NCBI GenBank assembly: GCA_049578545.1
Contig: JBAUMF010000113.1
Coordinates: 1-12,761 of the forward strand
Reading direction: 5' to 3'
DNA length: 12,761 nt
Origin: DASQBT01 sp049578545
GTDB lineage: Bacteria > Pseudomonadota > Gammaproteobacteria > Burkholderiales > Thiobacillaceae
Shown: positions 1-7,166 of the stretch, piece after piece
Layout: each line of letters opens with the position of its first letter
Position numbering within the stretch: the first letter of the stretch is position 1
Notes under the pieces: generated by a model
Told to the model about the DNA's origin: nothing
What the model saw: only the letters and a program-made list of their open reading frames with translations
Database searches by the model: none
Program-made: the position numbers and the translations under genes

Positions 1-78
1 AGGAGTAGAACAGTCGATCCTGATTACCTGCCTTCCTTCCCATCATCGCTAGGCTCTCCGCTTATCCATTGCAAAGAA

Positions 79-240
79 TCATAGCCAATATGGCAGCATT
101 ATCCAGGGGAGTATTTCAACAGAATACGCCAGCAAGCAGACTGTAGGGAACAGACAGAATCTGATATAAGGCTTGCGAACACTTGTCACGGGATCAGGAT
201 CGTCAATGCGCTTCTGGACTTCCTGCAAACGTGATTCCAT
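79..240 (-). CDS. Possible small single-span membrane protein, unrecognised
   Basis: An open frame of 53 codons starts with ATG at 240 and ends with TGA at 79-81. The first ~25 residues are charged and helix-like, and the rest is one hydrophobic stretch that includes FCLFPTVCLLAYSVEILPW, enough for one membrane span. I recognise no family. The start is only 48 bp from the divergent methyltransferase start, and I see no good Shine-Dalgarno sequence in front of it. It may be a real micro-protein, the eroded end of a longer gene, or chance. The protein-like pattern (polar N-terminus, clean hydrophobic C-terminus) is the only support. Confidence 0.2.
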   Translation of the reverse strand: MESRLQEVQKRIDDPDPVTSVRKPYIRFCLFPTVCLLAYSVEILPWIMLPYWL

Positions 241-288
241 GATCGCCGCGGAGCGCCGTTGATCACGACTGATTCGGAGCCCCACTTT

Positions 289-909
289 ATGGATCGCAAG
301 CAACATTGGAAACAGGTGTACACCACCAAGAACTCTGAGGCGGTCAGCTGGTTTCAGGAGCATGCCGATCTGTCTGTTCGGCTAATCCACAACACCGGCC
401 TTGGTAAGGATGCAGCCATCATCGACGTCGGTGGCGGTGCTTCCAAACTGGTGGATGAACTTGTGGGTGAAGGCTATACCGACCTGACGGTGCTAGACCT
501 GTCCTCGGCTGCTCTTGCCGTCGCCAAGCAGCGTCTGGGAAAACAGGCGGATTCTGTGCACTGGATGGAGGGTGACATTACCTGTGCTGAATTCCCCATG
601 CACCGGTTCGACATATGGCATGACCGTGCCGTGTTTCACTTTTTGACTGATCCGGCGGACCGACATGCTTATGTCGAACGGGTCATGCGCGCCGTACGCC
701 CGGGTGGGCATGTGATCGTTGCCACCTTTGCCGAAGATGGGCCGGAAAAATGCAGCGGCCTTCCGGTGGTGCGATACCAGCCTGAAGCCCTGCACGCCGA
801 GTTTGGAGAGGCGTTCCTGCTGGTCGAGCACGAAAAGGAAGCGCACTTCACTCCGTCCGGCACCGTTCAGCAGTTTGTCTATTGTTATTGCCGCAAGGGC
901 ACGAGCTAG
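289..909 (+). CDS. Class I SAM-dependent methyltransferase
   Basis: A 206-residue Rossmann-fold methyltransferase, probably cytoplasmic and soluble. Motif I (IDVGGG) sits at about residues 45-50, followed by an acidic strand end (TVLDLS, ~67-72) that would contact the SAM ribose, a GDIT motif near 95-98 and a post-I strand HVIVATF at ~141-147. The N-terminus (MDRKQHWKQVYTTK) and the C-terminal TPSGTVQQFVYCYCRK are typical of a widespread group of small uncharacterised methyltransferases usually annotated only by the fold. The substrate cannot be read from sequence. I chose ATG 289 over an in-frame TTG at 259 because the protein then begins with the family-like N-terminus, and GGAG at 276-279 lies 9 nt upstream. 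It stands alone, with no operon partner and a gene-poor stretch after it. Confidence 0.85.
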   Translation: MDRKQHWKQVYTTKNSEAVSWFQEHADLSVRLIHNTGLGKDAAIIDVGGGASKLVDELVGEGYTDLTVLDLSSAALAVAKQRLGKQADSVHWMEGDITCAEFPMHRFDIWHDRAVFHFLTDPADRHAYVERVMRAVRPGGHVIVATFAEDGPEKCSGLPVVRYQPEALHAEFGEAFLLVEHEKEAHFTPSGTVQQFVYCYCRKGTS

Positions 910-931
910 CTTTCGAGAGCGATTTGGGCAT

Positions 932-948
932 GCCCCTCGCCTTGGGGC
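932..948 (+). terminator. GC-rich hairpin after the methyltransferase gene
   Basis: A perfect 5-bp GCCCC/GGGGC stem with a 7-nt loop begins 23 nt after the methyltransferase stop codon. No T-run follows it, so it is at best a weak intrinsic terminator or a 3'-end stabilising hairpin. The call rests on position and dyad only. Confidence 0.25.
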
Positions 949-1630
949 GATATGCGTTGGAGGCTTGTGCATCGCTGCGCGGCCAAGGGGAAACGATCGG
1001 TAAGGCAGCCGTGAAGGGATGCTATTCGGCTTTCACCGGCGATTCGCCGCTTGCCTGGAGCGCGGTCAGCTACAGGGGCGTACATTGAGGACAATAGCTG
1101 GTTGCGTGATCGTCATGCGCGCGCTCCGGATCTGTAAGGCACGCTCAATCCCGGTACTTGATAGGATTCCGGCCGCGGACTGCGGTTACATCAAGTCCTG
1201 CCATGTACTTAAGCTATTGGGCTAAAGTGGCAGTGCCGTTACCAACGCCGAGAAGCAACGCCCGGAACCGAAATGGCGGCCAGTCACCAAGACAGTGGGT
1301 CGGTTTGCGCGGGGTTCATGAATAGCGTCGCGCTAGCTAGAAGAAATCATGGAAGTCCCCCTGAGTTCGTTTATCGGCCGGAAGCCTGTGTTTGTATGAT
1401 TCGCCGCTTATGTATCGACAGACGAGACCGAAAATCGATATCGGCATACGATAGCGAATCGAAGGACGTTGTCAATGGGCGTTGTGTCGGCAATGTGAAG
1501 GGCTGGCTTTTCATTGGGTCGCGCCGAGTCAGCAGGTCAATGACTCGATGCACTTCCGTTTTGCGAGCTTTTGCGGGGCAGTGTGCGCACGCCGGCGGCG
1601 CCGGTGGGTATCAACGCGGTTGTCGTGGGC
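949..1630. other. Gene-poor stretch, no recognisable coding content
   Basis: Both strands hold only short open frames that match no family I know. The longest plus-strand frame (1273-1725) runs through the antisense of the transposase remnant next door, so it is not a gene. Base composition looks less G/C-biased at third positions than in the genes further right. I found no tRNA-like cloverleaf and no repeat array. A 7-bp inverted repeat (GATTCGC at 1398-1404, GCGAATC at 1454-1460) is probably chance. Together with the adjacent insertion-sequence fragment this looks like decayed or junction DNA. Confidence 0.5.
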
Positions 1631-1780
1631 TTACATGTCTCCCACCGTTGGCCCCGGCTCCGCCTTGCTCTTCCGCCCAAATACATCCTCCGCCCGTTCC
1701 AGCCGTTGTTGCTTCCACTGACTGATTTGGCTCGGATGGATTTCAAATCGCTGGACCAACTCCACCAGCGTCCGCTCACC
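1631..1780 (-). pseudogene. IS3-family transposase OrfA fragment
   Basis: Read on the minus strand from 1780, the translation begins GERTLVELVQRFEIHPSQIS, continues QWKQQRLERAEDVFG and ends in KSKAEPGPTVGDM before a TAA at 1631-1633. This is the helix-turn-helix core of IS3-family OrfA proteins, the part that recognises the terminal repeats. The usual N-terminus before the GERTL block is missing: an in-frame TAG lies immediately upstream (1781-1783). The leucine-zipper-like C-terminal part and OrfB are also absent. It therefore encodes about 49 residues of a protein normally near 90-100 and cannot be functional. It marks a past insertion followed by deletion between the methyltransferase and cyclase genes. 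Confidence 0.8.
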
Positions 1781-1783
1781 CTA

Positions 1784-2005
1784 TCCCGTCATTCGAAGAC
1801 TACTGAAGGAGTGATCAACGGGCCGGCTAATGGGTGTCCAGTTCCGTCGACGGCGATCGCCCGGCTCATGTCCACCCGAGAGGATCAACCGGGGCGGATC
1901 AGAATGGTCACGTTCACAGTTACCATACACAACCAAGTTCAACCGGATGTTGACGGACAAGTCCATTCGGTTCAGGCTTTTCGACAATAGCTTGCTCTGC
2001 GACCC
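1784..2005. other. Upstream region of the cyclase gene
   Basis: This 222-bp stretch separates the transposase fragment from the cyclase start and must hold the cyclase promoter unless transcription enters from further left. I see no convincing -35/-10 pair. The minus strand is open from 2014 down to the TAG at 1781-1783, in the same frame as the OrfA fragment, which could mean it is insertion-sequence-derived, but the translation matches no family I recognise. Confidence 0.3.
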
Positions 2006-3730
2006 ATGCGACATTCCATTCGACAGAAGATTTTCGGCATCACTACGGCCCTGCTGGTGTTGATGATCGTCGTCACCTGGCTGTCAGTGCTCAATTTCCG
2101 GCAACTCAACAGCCAGGTACGGGCGCTCTCCGAATACTACCTGCCGCTGCAGCAGCAGGTGGCCAGCGTTGAAATCCTCATCCGCCAGCAGATGGTGCAC
2201 ATGGAGCGGATTTTGGCCGGTATGGCGGCTGCGAAGCCTGATCCGGGATTCCTGGCCCAGGAGTCGAATAGCTTCGACAACCGCGGCATCAACGCCGACC
2301 AGATTATCGATTCATCGCTACGCCTGTTGACTGAGGCACAAGCGGCCAAGGGCATTCAGCTGGATCGCACCACCATCGCCGTGCTGGCCCAACAGCTGCC
2401 TGATATCCAGACGGCCCGTCAGCGTTTCCACGCCGCCTTCCGCCAGTTCCAGATCGAGGCAACGGAAGGCACCCCACGTTCGGAACGGATTGTGCGCGCC
2501 GCCATGTTGCGGGAGAAGGACAATGTAGACGTGCAGATCGGCAAGGCCTACGACGCACTCAACAAACTCACCCAGGAGACTGCCGCCCAGGCCAAGACGG
2601 AGGAGAACCGCGCCATTCGGCTCAACTGGATCATCACCGCGATCGCCACCGCCTTGGGCCTGATTTTCGCATGGGCGGTAACCCGTTCCCTGGTGGAGCC
2701 AATCCGGCGTCTGCTGGGCGGTACCCGTGCGGTGGAGCAGGGCGATCTGACAGTGGAGATGCATATCAAGACCACTGACGAGCTGGGCGTCCTGGGTGAA
2801 TCCTTCAATCACATGGTGGCGGGCCTGAGGGAAAAGGAGCGGATCAAGGAGACTTTCGGCAAGTACGTGGATCCCCGCATCGTGCGCGTCCTGCTGGAGA
2901 ACCGCCTGCCGCGCGAGGGTGGCGAGCGCAGGGTGATGACCGTGTTCTTTTCCGACTTGGCCGACTTTACCCAGATGTGCGAGGGGCTCATGCCGGACAT
3001 CACAGTGCGATTCCTGAACCGGTATTTCTCCCTCATGTCGGCGGTAATCGGCGAGCGGCAGGGGATCATAGACAAGTTCATCGGCGACTCGGTGATGGCG
3101 TTCTGGGGGCCGCCCTTTACCAGCGAGGCCGAGCACGCCGAGCTATGCTGCCGCGCCGCCCTGGACCAGCTGGCCCACCTGGAAGAATTCCGCGCCGGCC
3201 TGCCGCACTTGCTCGGCATCCGCGATGGGCTGCCCGAAGTGAACGTCCGCATGGGTATCGCCACTGGCGAGGTGACGGTAGGCAATATCGGCTCAGAGAC
3301 GTCTCGAGGCTACACCGTGATCGGTGACACGGTGAACCTCGCGTCTCGCCTGGAGCAGGCCAACAAGTTCTATGGCACCCGTATCCTGGTGGCCGAGCAG
3401 ACCCGGCGGCAGGCAGCGGGCGGGCTTGTTTTCCGCGAGATCGACAGCCTGCAGGTCGCTGGCAAGAGCGAGCCGGTGCGGGTGTTCGAGTTGCTGGGCT
3501 ACGAGCGGGACGTGTCCGACGCCCGAGGCAAACTGTTGGTGGAGTTCGCGCGCGGCCTGGCCGCCTATCGAAAGCGTGACTGGGACGCGGCGCAGGCGGC
3601 TTTTCGCGCCTGCCGAGAGACGACACCCGCAGATCGCCCAAGCCAGGTCTTCCTGGAAAGAGTAGAAGAATTCAGACGCGTACCGCCGGCCGATGGCTGG
3701 GACGGCGTGTGGATTGCCGAGAGCAAGTGA
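2006..3730 (+). CDS. Membrane-bound HAMP / class III adenylate or guanylate cyclase
   Basis: A 574-residue inner-membrane signalling enzyme expected to make cAMP (less likely cGMP) from the NTP. In order: TM1 at ~11-31, a mostly helical periplasmic sensor of ~170 residues (32-204), TM2 at ~205-227, a HAMP linker (~225-280, with EPIRRLLGGTRAVEQGDLTV), then a class III catalytic domain at ~308-500. Metal-binding aspartates are visible in FFSDLADFT (D317) and DKFIGDSVMAFWG (D361). K357 and D441 occupy the base-recognition positions, and VNLASR supplies N444 and R448 for the transition state, so it looks active. A C-terminal tail (~507-574, with RKRDWDAAQAAF and DGWDGVW) resembles the repeat-like tail common in this subfamily. 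ATG 2006 is the only sensible start because an in-frame TAG lies at 1988-1990; its ribosome site is weak. The gene is monocistronic and convergent with the next gene. Confidence 0.93.
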   Translation: MRHSIRQKIFGITTALLVLMIVVTWLSVLNFRQLNSQVRALSEYYLPLQQQVASVEILIRQQMVHMERILAGMAAAKPDPGFLAQESNSFDNRGINADQIIDSSLRLLTEAQAAKGIQLDRTTIAVLAQQLPDIQTARQRFHAAFRQFQIEATEGTPRSERIVRAAMLREKDNVDVQIGKAYDALNKLTQETAAQAKTEENRAIRLNWIITAIATALGLIFAWAVTRSLVEPIRRLLGGTRAVEQGDLTVEMHIKTTDELGVLGESFNHMVAGLREKERIKETFGKYVDPRIVRVLLENRLPREGGERRVMTVFFSDLADFTQMCEGLMPDITVRFLNRYFSLMSAVIGERQGIIDKFIGDSVMAFWGPPFTSEAEHAELCCRAALDQLAHLEEFRAGLPHLLGIRDGLPEVNVRMGIATGEVTVGNIGSETSRGYTVIGDTVNLASRLEQANKFYGTRILVAEQTRRQAAGGLVFREIDSLQVAGKSEPVRVFELLGYERDVSDARGKLLVEFARGLAAYRKRDWDAAQAAFRACRETTPADRPSQVFLERVEEFRRVPPADGWDGVWIAESK

Positions 3731-3732
3731 GC

Positions 3733-4053
3733 CTAATCACCCACGCCTGACTCGGAATGGCAGGTGCAGCCAGGGCTGGTGCTCGCGGTATTGTCGCAGC
3801 AGATAATCTTGCCGGCCCGGCAGCCGCACAGCCCCTTGTGTGCCTTGCAGCAATCCAATTGGCCTTGAGCCATGTCCAGCCGTTGCTCAGCCGTCACGCG
3901 ACAGGCCTCGGGCTCAGGAGGTGTCAGCTCGGCAGCGGGCGATGCGCTGTCGATTGTTACAGTGGGTCCCGTGTCCGCCAGGGCCGCGGTTGGCGAGCAG
4001 GGTTGGATGAAAGCCAGCAGGGCAATCAGGGCGATCGTTATGCGCATGTTCAT
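3733..4053 (-). CDS. Small secreted cysteine-rich protein
   Basis: A 106-residue protein with a clear Sec signal peptide: short basic start, hydrophobic core ITIALIALLAFI, likely cleavage after ALA near residue 27. A Pro/Glu-rich linker follows, then a cysteine-dense C-terminal half with the pattern C..., DCCKAHKGLCGCRAG, KIICCD and GCTCH: nine cysteines plus two histidines in about 50 residues. I know similar CC-x-H-x-G-x-CGC-x(n)-CCD proteins only as hypothetical ones. A periplasmic metal-binding or disulfide-knotted role is inference. I chose ATG 4053 because GGAGAG (4061-4066 on this strand) lies 7 nt upstream; ATG 4047 is a possible alternative. Its stop is 2 bp from the stop of the convergent cyclase gene, so each transcript probably runs into the other gene. 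Confidence 0.75.
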   Translation of the reverse strand: MNMRITIALIALLAFIQPCSPTAALADTGPTVTIDSASPAAELTPPEPEACRVTAEQRLDMAQGQLDCCKAHKGLCGCRAGKIICCDNTASTSPGCTCHSESGVGD

Positions 4054-4741
4054 GATTCCACTCTCCAAGTCGACAGGGACTAATACCACTATATACGATT
4101 GGTCGATATGACGATCGTTCAGGCCACGAGCGGTCGGATCATGGCGCCGTAACGACCCCTGGCGGATGTGCCCCGAGCGGCCAAAGGGTTTGCCCGCACG
4201 CGCGAACCTTGAGATTGCGGGACATTATTCAGAAGCGGCATGGACCGTATTGTTCGTTCTCCAGGCCAAACACGATGCGCTGCACCGCTTCGAAACGTCG
4301 AAATTGGAGCGCGTTTTTTCAACAAAATTGACTAAGGGCGGCCATTCAGTTGTGGTAATGGCTAGTGTTAAGGATTGGAACGGCTTTCCGGGCCTCCTTC
4401 CTGCAAAGCCCAGAATTACGTCCGCATCACCGTCGTGATGGTGCAGGCACCTCAGCGTTGTCTAATGCCCGATACAGGCCGAAGGCGTGACGCGACATCG
4501 ATTGCTCGGCGCTGCCCGGAGCAAGGCTTGGCACGACGGGGCGCTGCATGATTACCCCGAAGAATAGTGTCAGAAGGCATCGTGTTCGCCTCGGCGATGC
4601 CATCGACCACGCCCAGCTCCCTGGGCCACCATCAATACACGGGACGTGTGCATGAATTACCAGTAACGAAGGTTGTTTTGGTAGAATCCGTTGGGTTTTC
4701 AGTTTATGGGGACAGGGCCTTTCTCAGAGCTGCCCTCATCC
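4054..4741. other. Intergenic region between the Cys-rich gene and the pigment operon
   Basis: About 690 bp with no convincing gene on either strand. The open frames present (for example 4166-4438 plus and 4119-4325 minus) lack recognisable domains, start signals or steady codon bias. The region separates two divergently transcribed units, so it should carry both promoters. It contains a 6-bp perfect hairpin (CATCAC-CGTC-GTGATG, 4425-4440) without a T-run. Confidence 0.5.
4657..4687 (+). promoter_or_regulatory. Weak candidate sigma-70 promoter for the pigment operon
   Basis: TTACCA (4657-4662) and TAGAAT (4682-4687) resemble -35 and -10 boxes, but the 19-bp spacer is longer than ideal. The site lies ~66 bp before the first gene, in the most A/T-rich part of the gap. 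It is a candidate by eye only. Confidence 0.2.
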
Positions 4742-4747
4742 GAGGGA
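4742..4747 (+). promoter_or_regulatory. Ribosome binding site deciding the halogenase-like start
   Basis: GAGGGA lies 6 nt before ATG 4754. The upstream in-frame ATGs at 4691 and 4706 lack such a site and would add residues unlike the family, so 4754 is preferred. Confidence 0.6.
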
Positions 4748-4753
4748 AGTCTC

Positions 4754-6097
4754 ATGCCGCACGATTTCATGCCAACCAGCCCTGCCGAACACCGCTGTGA
4801 TGTCCTGGTGATTGGTGGCGGCCCGGCCGGCTCGAGTGCCGCCACCCTACTGGCGGAAAAGGGCCACCGGGTCACCCTGCTGGAGAAGGCGCACCACCCC
4901 CGCTTCCACATCGGCGAATCCCTGCTGCCGGCCAACCTGCCGCTGTTCGAGAAGCTGGGCGTACGCGCCGAGATCGAGGCCATCGGCATGGAGAAGTGGG
5001 GGGCGGAATTCATCTCCCCCTGGCACGAACACCGCCAGACCTTCGAATTCGCCGACGCCTGGGACAAGTCCATGCCGCTCGCCTACCAGGTGCGCCGTTC
5101 CGAGTTCGACGAGATCCTGATCCGCAATGCCGCCCATAAAGGCGCCAATGTCATCGAAGGCTGCCGCGTGCGCGACGTGGAATTCCTGCCGAACGATGAG
5201 GGGGTCATCGTCCGGGCGGAACATGACGACGGTCGTAGCGATACCTGGCAATGCCGGTTCCTTATCGATGCCTCCGGCCGCGACACCTTCCTCGGCAACC
5301 GCTTCAAGGCCAAGCAGCGCAACCCCAGACACAACAGCGCCGCGCTCTATGGCCATTTCACGGGCGCCCAGCGCAATGCGGGCAAGCAGGAAGGCCACAT
5401 CAGCCTCTTCTGGTTCGAGCATGGCTGGTTCTGGTTCATCCCCCTCGCCGACGGCGCCACCAGCGTCGGCGCGGTGATCTGGCCGGCCTACCTGAAAACC
5501 CGCAAGACACCGGTGCGCGACTTTTTCCTCGACCTCATCGCCCAATGCCCCGCCCTGGCGGCGCGGCTGAAGGACGCCGAGCTCGTCTCGGACGTGGAAG
5601 CCACCGGCAACTTTTCCTATGCCTGTGACCGCAGCCACGGCGCCAACTACCTGCTCCTGGGCGACGCCTATGCCTTCATCGATCCGGTCTTCTCGTCCGG
5701 TGTCCTGCTGGCCATGAACAGCGCCTTCACCGGCGCCGAAGCGGCCGACACCTGTCTGCGCCAGCCGGACAAGGCGGCGCTGGCACTCAGGCATTTCGAC
5801 CAGACGATGAAGCACGGGCCGAAGGAATTCTCCTGGTTCATCTACCGGGTCACCAATCCCACCATGCGCAACCTGTTCATGTCGCCGCGCAACTACTTCC
5901 GGGTCAGAGAGGCGCTGCTGTCGGTGCTGGCCGGCGACATCTTCGGCAAGACGCCCATCTGGCGTTCGCTGTTGGCATTCAAGGCGATCTATTACCTCAC
6001 CTCGCTGGCCAACCTGAAGCGTACGGTCACGGCATGGAAGCGGCGCAAGCTCAATATCCGTCCTCTGGAAGAGGCGGAAGAAGCCGGCTGCCGATGA
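4754..6097 (+). CDS. Flavin-dependent halogenase-like FAD oxidoreductase
   Basis: A 447-residue PHBH-fold flavoprotein of the tryptophan/phenol halogenase-like family. The FAD-binding glycine motif GGGPAGS is at 21-27. IGESLLP (53-59) is the family signature after the first helix pair. GDAYAFIDPVFSSG (303-316) is the second FAD contact. The halogenase-type WxWxIP motif is present as WFWFIP (225-230), and a lysine in MEKWGAEF (K81) sits where phenolic halogenases carry the catalytic lysine that forms the haloamine. Family knowledge: FADH2-dependent enzymes with both features chlorinate or brominate aromatic rings, and xanthomonadins are brominated aryl polyenes. Relatives annotated only as NAD(P)/FAD-dependent oxidoreductases also occur in pigment clusters, so halogenation here is inference. 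It is the first gene of the operon, and its stop overlaps the next start (ATGA at 6094-6097). The C-terminus is basic and amphipathic and may touch the membrane. Confidence 0.85.
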   Translation: MPHDFMPTSPAEHRCDVLVIGGGPAGSSAATLLAEKGHRVTLLEKAHHPRFHIGESLLPANLPLFEKLGVRAEIEAIGMEKWGAEFISPWHEHRQTFEFADAWDKSMPLAYQVRRSEFDEILIRNAAHKGANVIEGCRVRDVEFLPNDEGVIVRAEHDDGRSDTWQCRFLIDASGRDTFLGNRFKAKQRNPRHNSAALYGHFTGAQRNAGKQEGHISLFWFEHGWFWFIPLADGATSVGAVIWPAYLKTRKTPVRDFFLDLIAQCPALAARLKDAELVSDVEATGNFSYACDRSHGANYLLLGDAYAFIDPVFSSGVLLAMNSAFTGAEAADTCLRQPDKAALALRHFDQTMKHGPKEFSWFIYRVTNPTMRNLFMSPRNYFRVREALLSVLAGDIFGKTPIWRSLLAFKAIYYLTSLANLKRTVTAWKRRKLNIRPLEEAEEAGCR

Positions 6098-7140
6098 AGC
6101 CTGCGGAAGCGATTCTGCGGCTGGAGGTCCTGCCCGTGTCCAGGCTTTCCTGTCTGGCCGGACAGGGCAACGTACTTGGCGGCGCCTGCTTTTCCCATCC
6201 CGCCCTCCCGCTCGATAGTGCCCCTCCCGGTATGGCAGAACTGCCGCTCCTGGCCGTGGACATGGTCCTGCCGCCCGGGGAAGAGGCGATCTGTGAGGTC
6301 TGGCATAGCGCGGAACCACTGGAATCCGGCCAGCATGGCCCCATCCGCTACCGTCAAAGCGAAACGCTGCTGTTCGGCTGCATGAGTCTGGACGAAGCCG
6401 CCGGGAGCGCAGGCCATGATGCGCGTTCGCCCCTGCAGGCCACGACCGAAGCTGCTTACGCGTCCATCTTCGACTTTCTCGAAGCCCGCGGCTTTCACGT
6501 CCTGCGGTTCTGGAACTATTTCCCCGCGATCAACCGGGAAAGCCACGGGATGGAGCGCTATCGCCAGTTCAATATCGGCCGCCAGGATGCCTTCCTGGCC
6601 CATGGCCGCTCGGTGATCGGCAATGTGCCCGCCGCCTGCGCTCTGGGCTCCGCCGGCGGCGGCCTCCACATTGCCTTCCTGGCGGCGCGGGCGAACGTGA
6701 TCAGCGTTGAGAACCCGCGCCAGGTCAGCGCCTACCATTACCCCAGCCAGTATGGCCCGCGCAGCCCCACTTTCGCGCGCGCGGGGCTCGTCAACCTGGA
6801 GGGGCGCGACATGCTGTTCATCTCCGGCACCGCCAGCATCGTCGGTCATCAAACCCTGCACGACGGCGACGTGGCGGCGCAGACGCGGGAATGCCTGCAA
6901 AACATCGCAGCCACCGTCGCCGAGGCCAACCGCCAGACGCCAGGCGCCGACTTCCGCCTCGACCGCCTTGCCTACAAGGTCTATGTCCGACATCCTGAAG
7001 ACATGGCCACAGTCCGCCGTGAAATGGCGCAATTCATCGGCACCCCGGTGTCGGCTGTGTTTCTGCAGGCCGATGTGTGCCGCGCCGACCTGCTGGTCGA
7101 AATCGAGGCCTCGGGCGGCCATGCCAGCGGCCCCGGTTAA
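6094..7140 (+). CDS. Chorismatase, XanB2/FkbO/Hyg5 family (3-/4-hydroxybenzoate formation)
   Basis: A 348-residue enzyme of the chorismatase family, often annotated as pteridine-dependent deoxygenase-like. Visible family blocks are RFWNYFPAIN (138-147), ERYRQFNIGRQ (154-164), the ENPRQVSAYHYP block (from 206), FISGTASIVGH (242-252) and the C-terminal ADVCRADLLVEIEA (326-339). The last block contains the glutamates E336 and E338, in the position of the catalytic acid of characterised family members. Family knowledge: FkbO-type enzymes hydrolyse chorismate to a dihydrodiol, Hyg5-type make 3-hydroxybenzoate, and XanB2 of Xanthomonas makes 3- and 4-hydroxybenzoate for xanthomonadin and ubiquinone. 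The pigment context favours the XanB2/Hyg5 outcome; the exact product is inference. ATG 6094 overlaps the upstream stop by 4 nt, so translation is probably coupled. An in-frame ATG at 6034 inside the upstream gene is rejected. Confidence 0.9.
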   Translation: MKPAEAILRLEVLPVSRLSCLAGQGNVLGGACFSHPALPLDSAPPGMAELPLLAVDMVLPPGEEAICEVWHSAEPLESGQHGPIRYRQSETLLFGCMSLDEAAGSAGHDARSPLQATTEAAYASIFDFLEARGFHVLRFWNYFPAINRESHGMERYRQFNIGRQDAFLAHGRSVIGNVPAACALGSAGGGLHIAFLAARANVISVENPRQVSAYHYPSQYGPRSPTFARAGLVNLEGRDMLFISGTASIVGHQTLHDGDVAAQTRECLQNIAATVAEANRQTPGADFRLDRLAYKVYVRHPEDMATVRREMAQFIGTPVSAVFLQADVCRADLLVEIEASGGHASGPG

Positions 7141-7166
7141 ACGGGTATTTCAATAGGGCACATGCC

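Noticed and set aside
1398..1460. 7-bp inverted repeat as an operator or element end
   Set aside because: Short arms 49 nt apart with no flanking gene; expected by chance in a region this size.
1273..1725. 150-codon plus-strand open frame in the gene-poor stretch
   Set aside because: It reads through the antisense of the IS3 OrfA fragment, has no domain, and its codon use does not resemble that of the genes.
2318..3136. 272-codon minus-strand open frame opposite the cyclase
   Set aside because: It is antisense to the sensor/HAMP/catalytic region; the composition is shadow-like, rich in His, Arg and Gln.
4425..4440. CATCAC-CGTC-GTGATG hairpin as a terminator or regulator site
   Set aside because: Only 6 bp with no T-run and far from any stop codon; chance is likely.
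4847..6319. 490-codon minus-strand open frame across the halogenase-like gene and chorismatase
   Set aside because: It spans the antisense of two recognisable genes and is a by-product of G/C-rich third positions.
5992..7122. 376-codon minus-strand open frame opposite the chorismatase
   Set aside because: Its frame is the mirror of the conserved chorismatase frame, with no family motifs.
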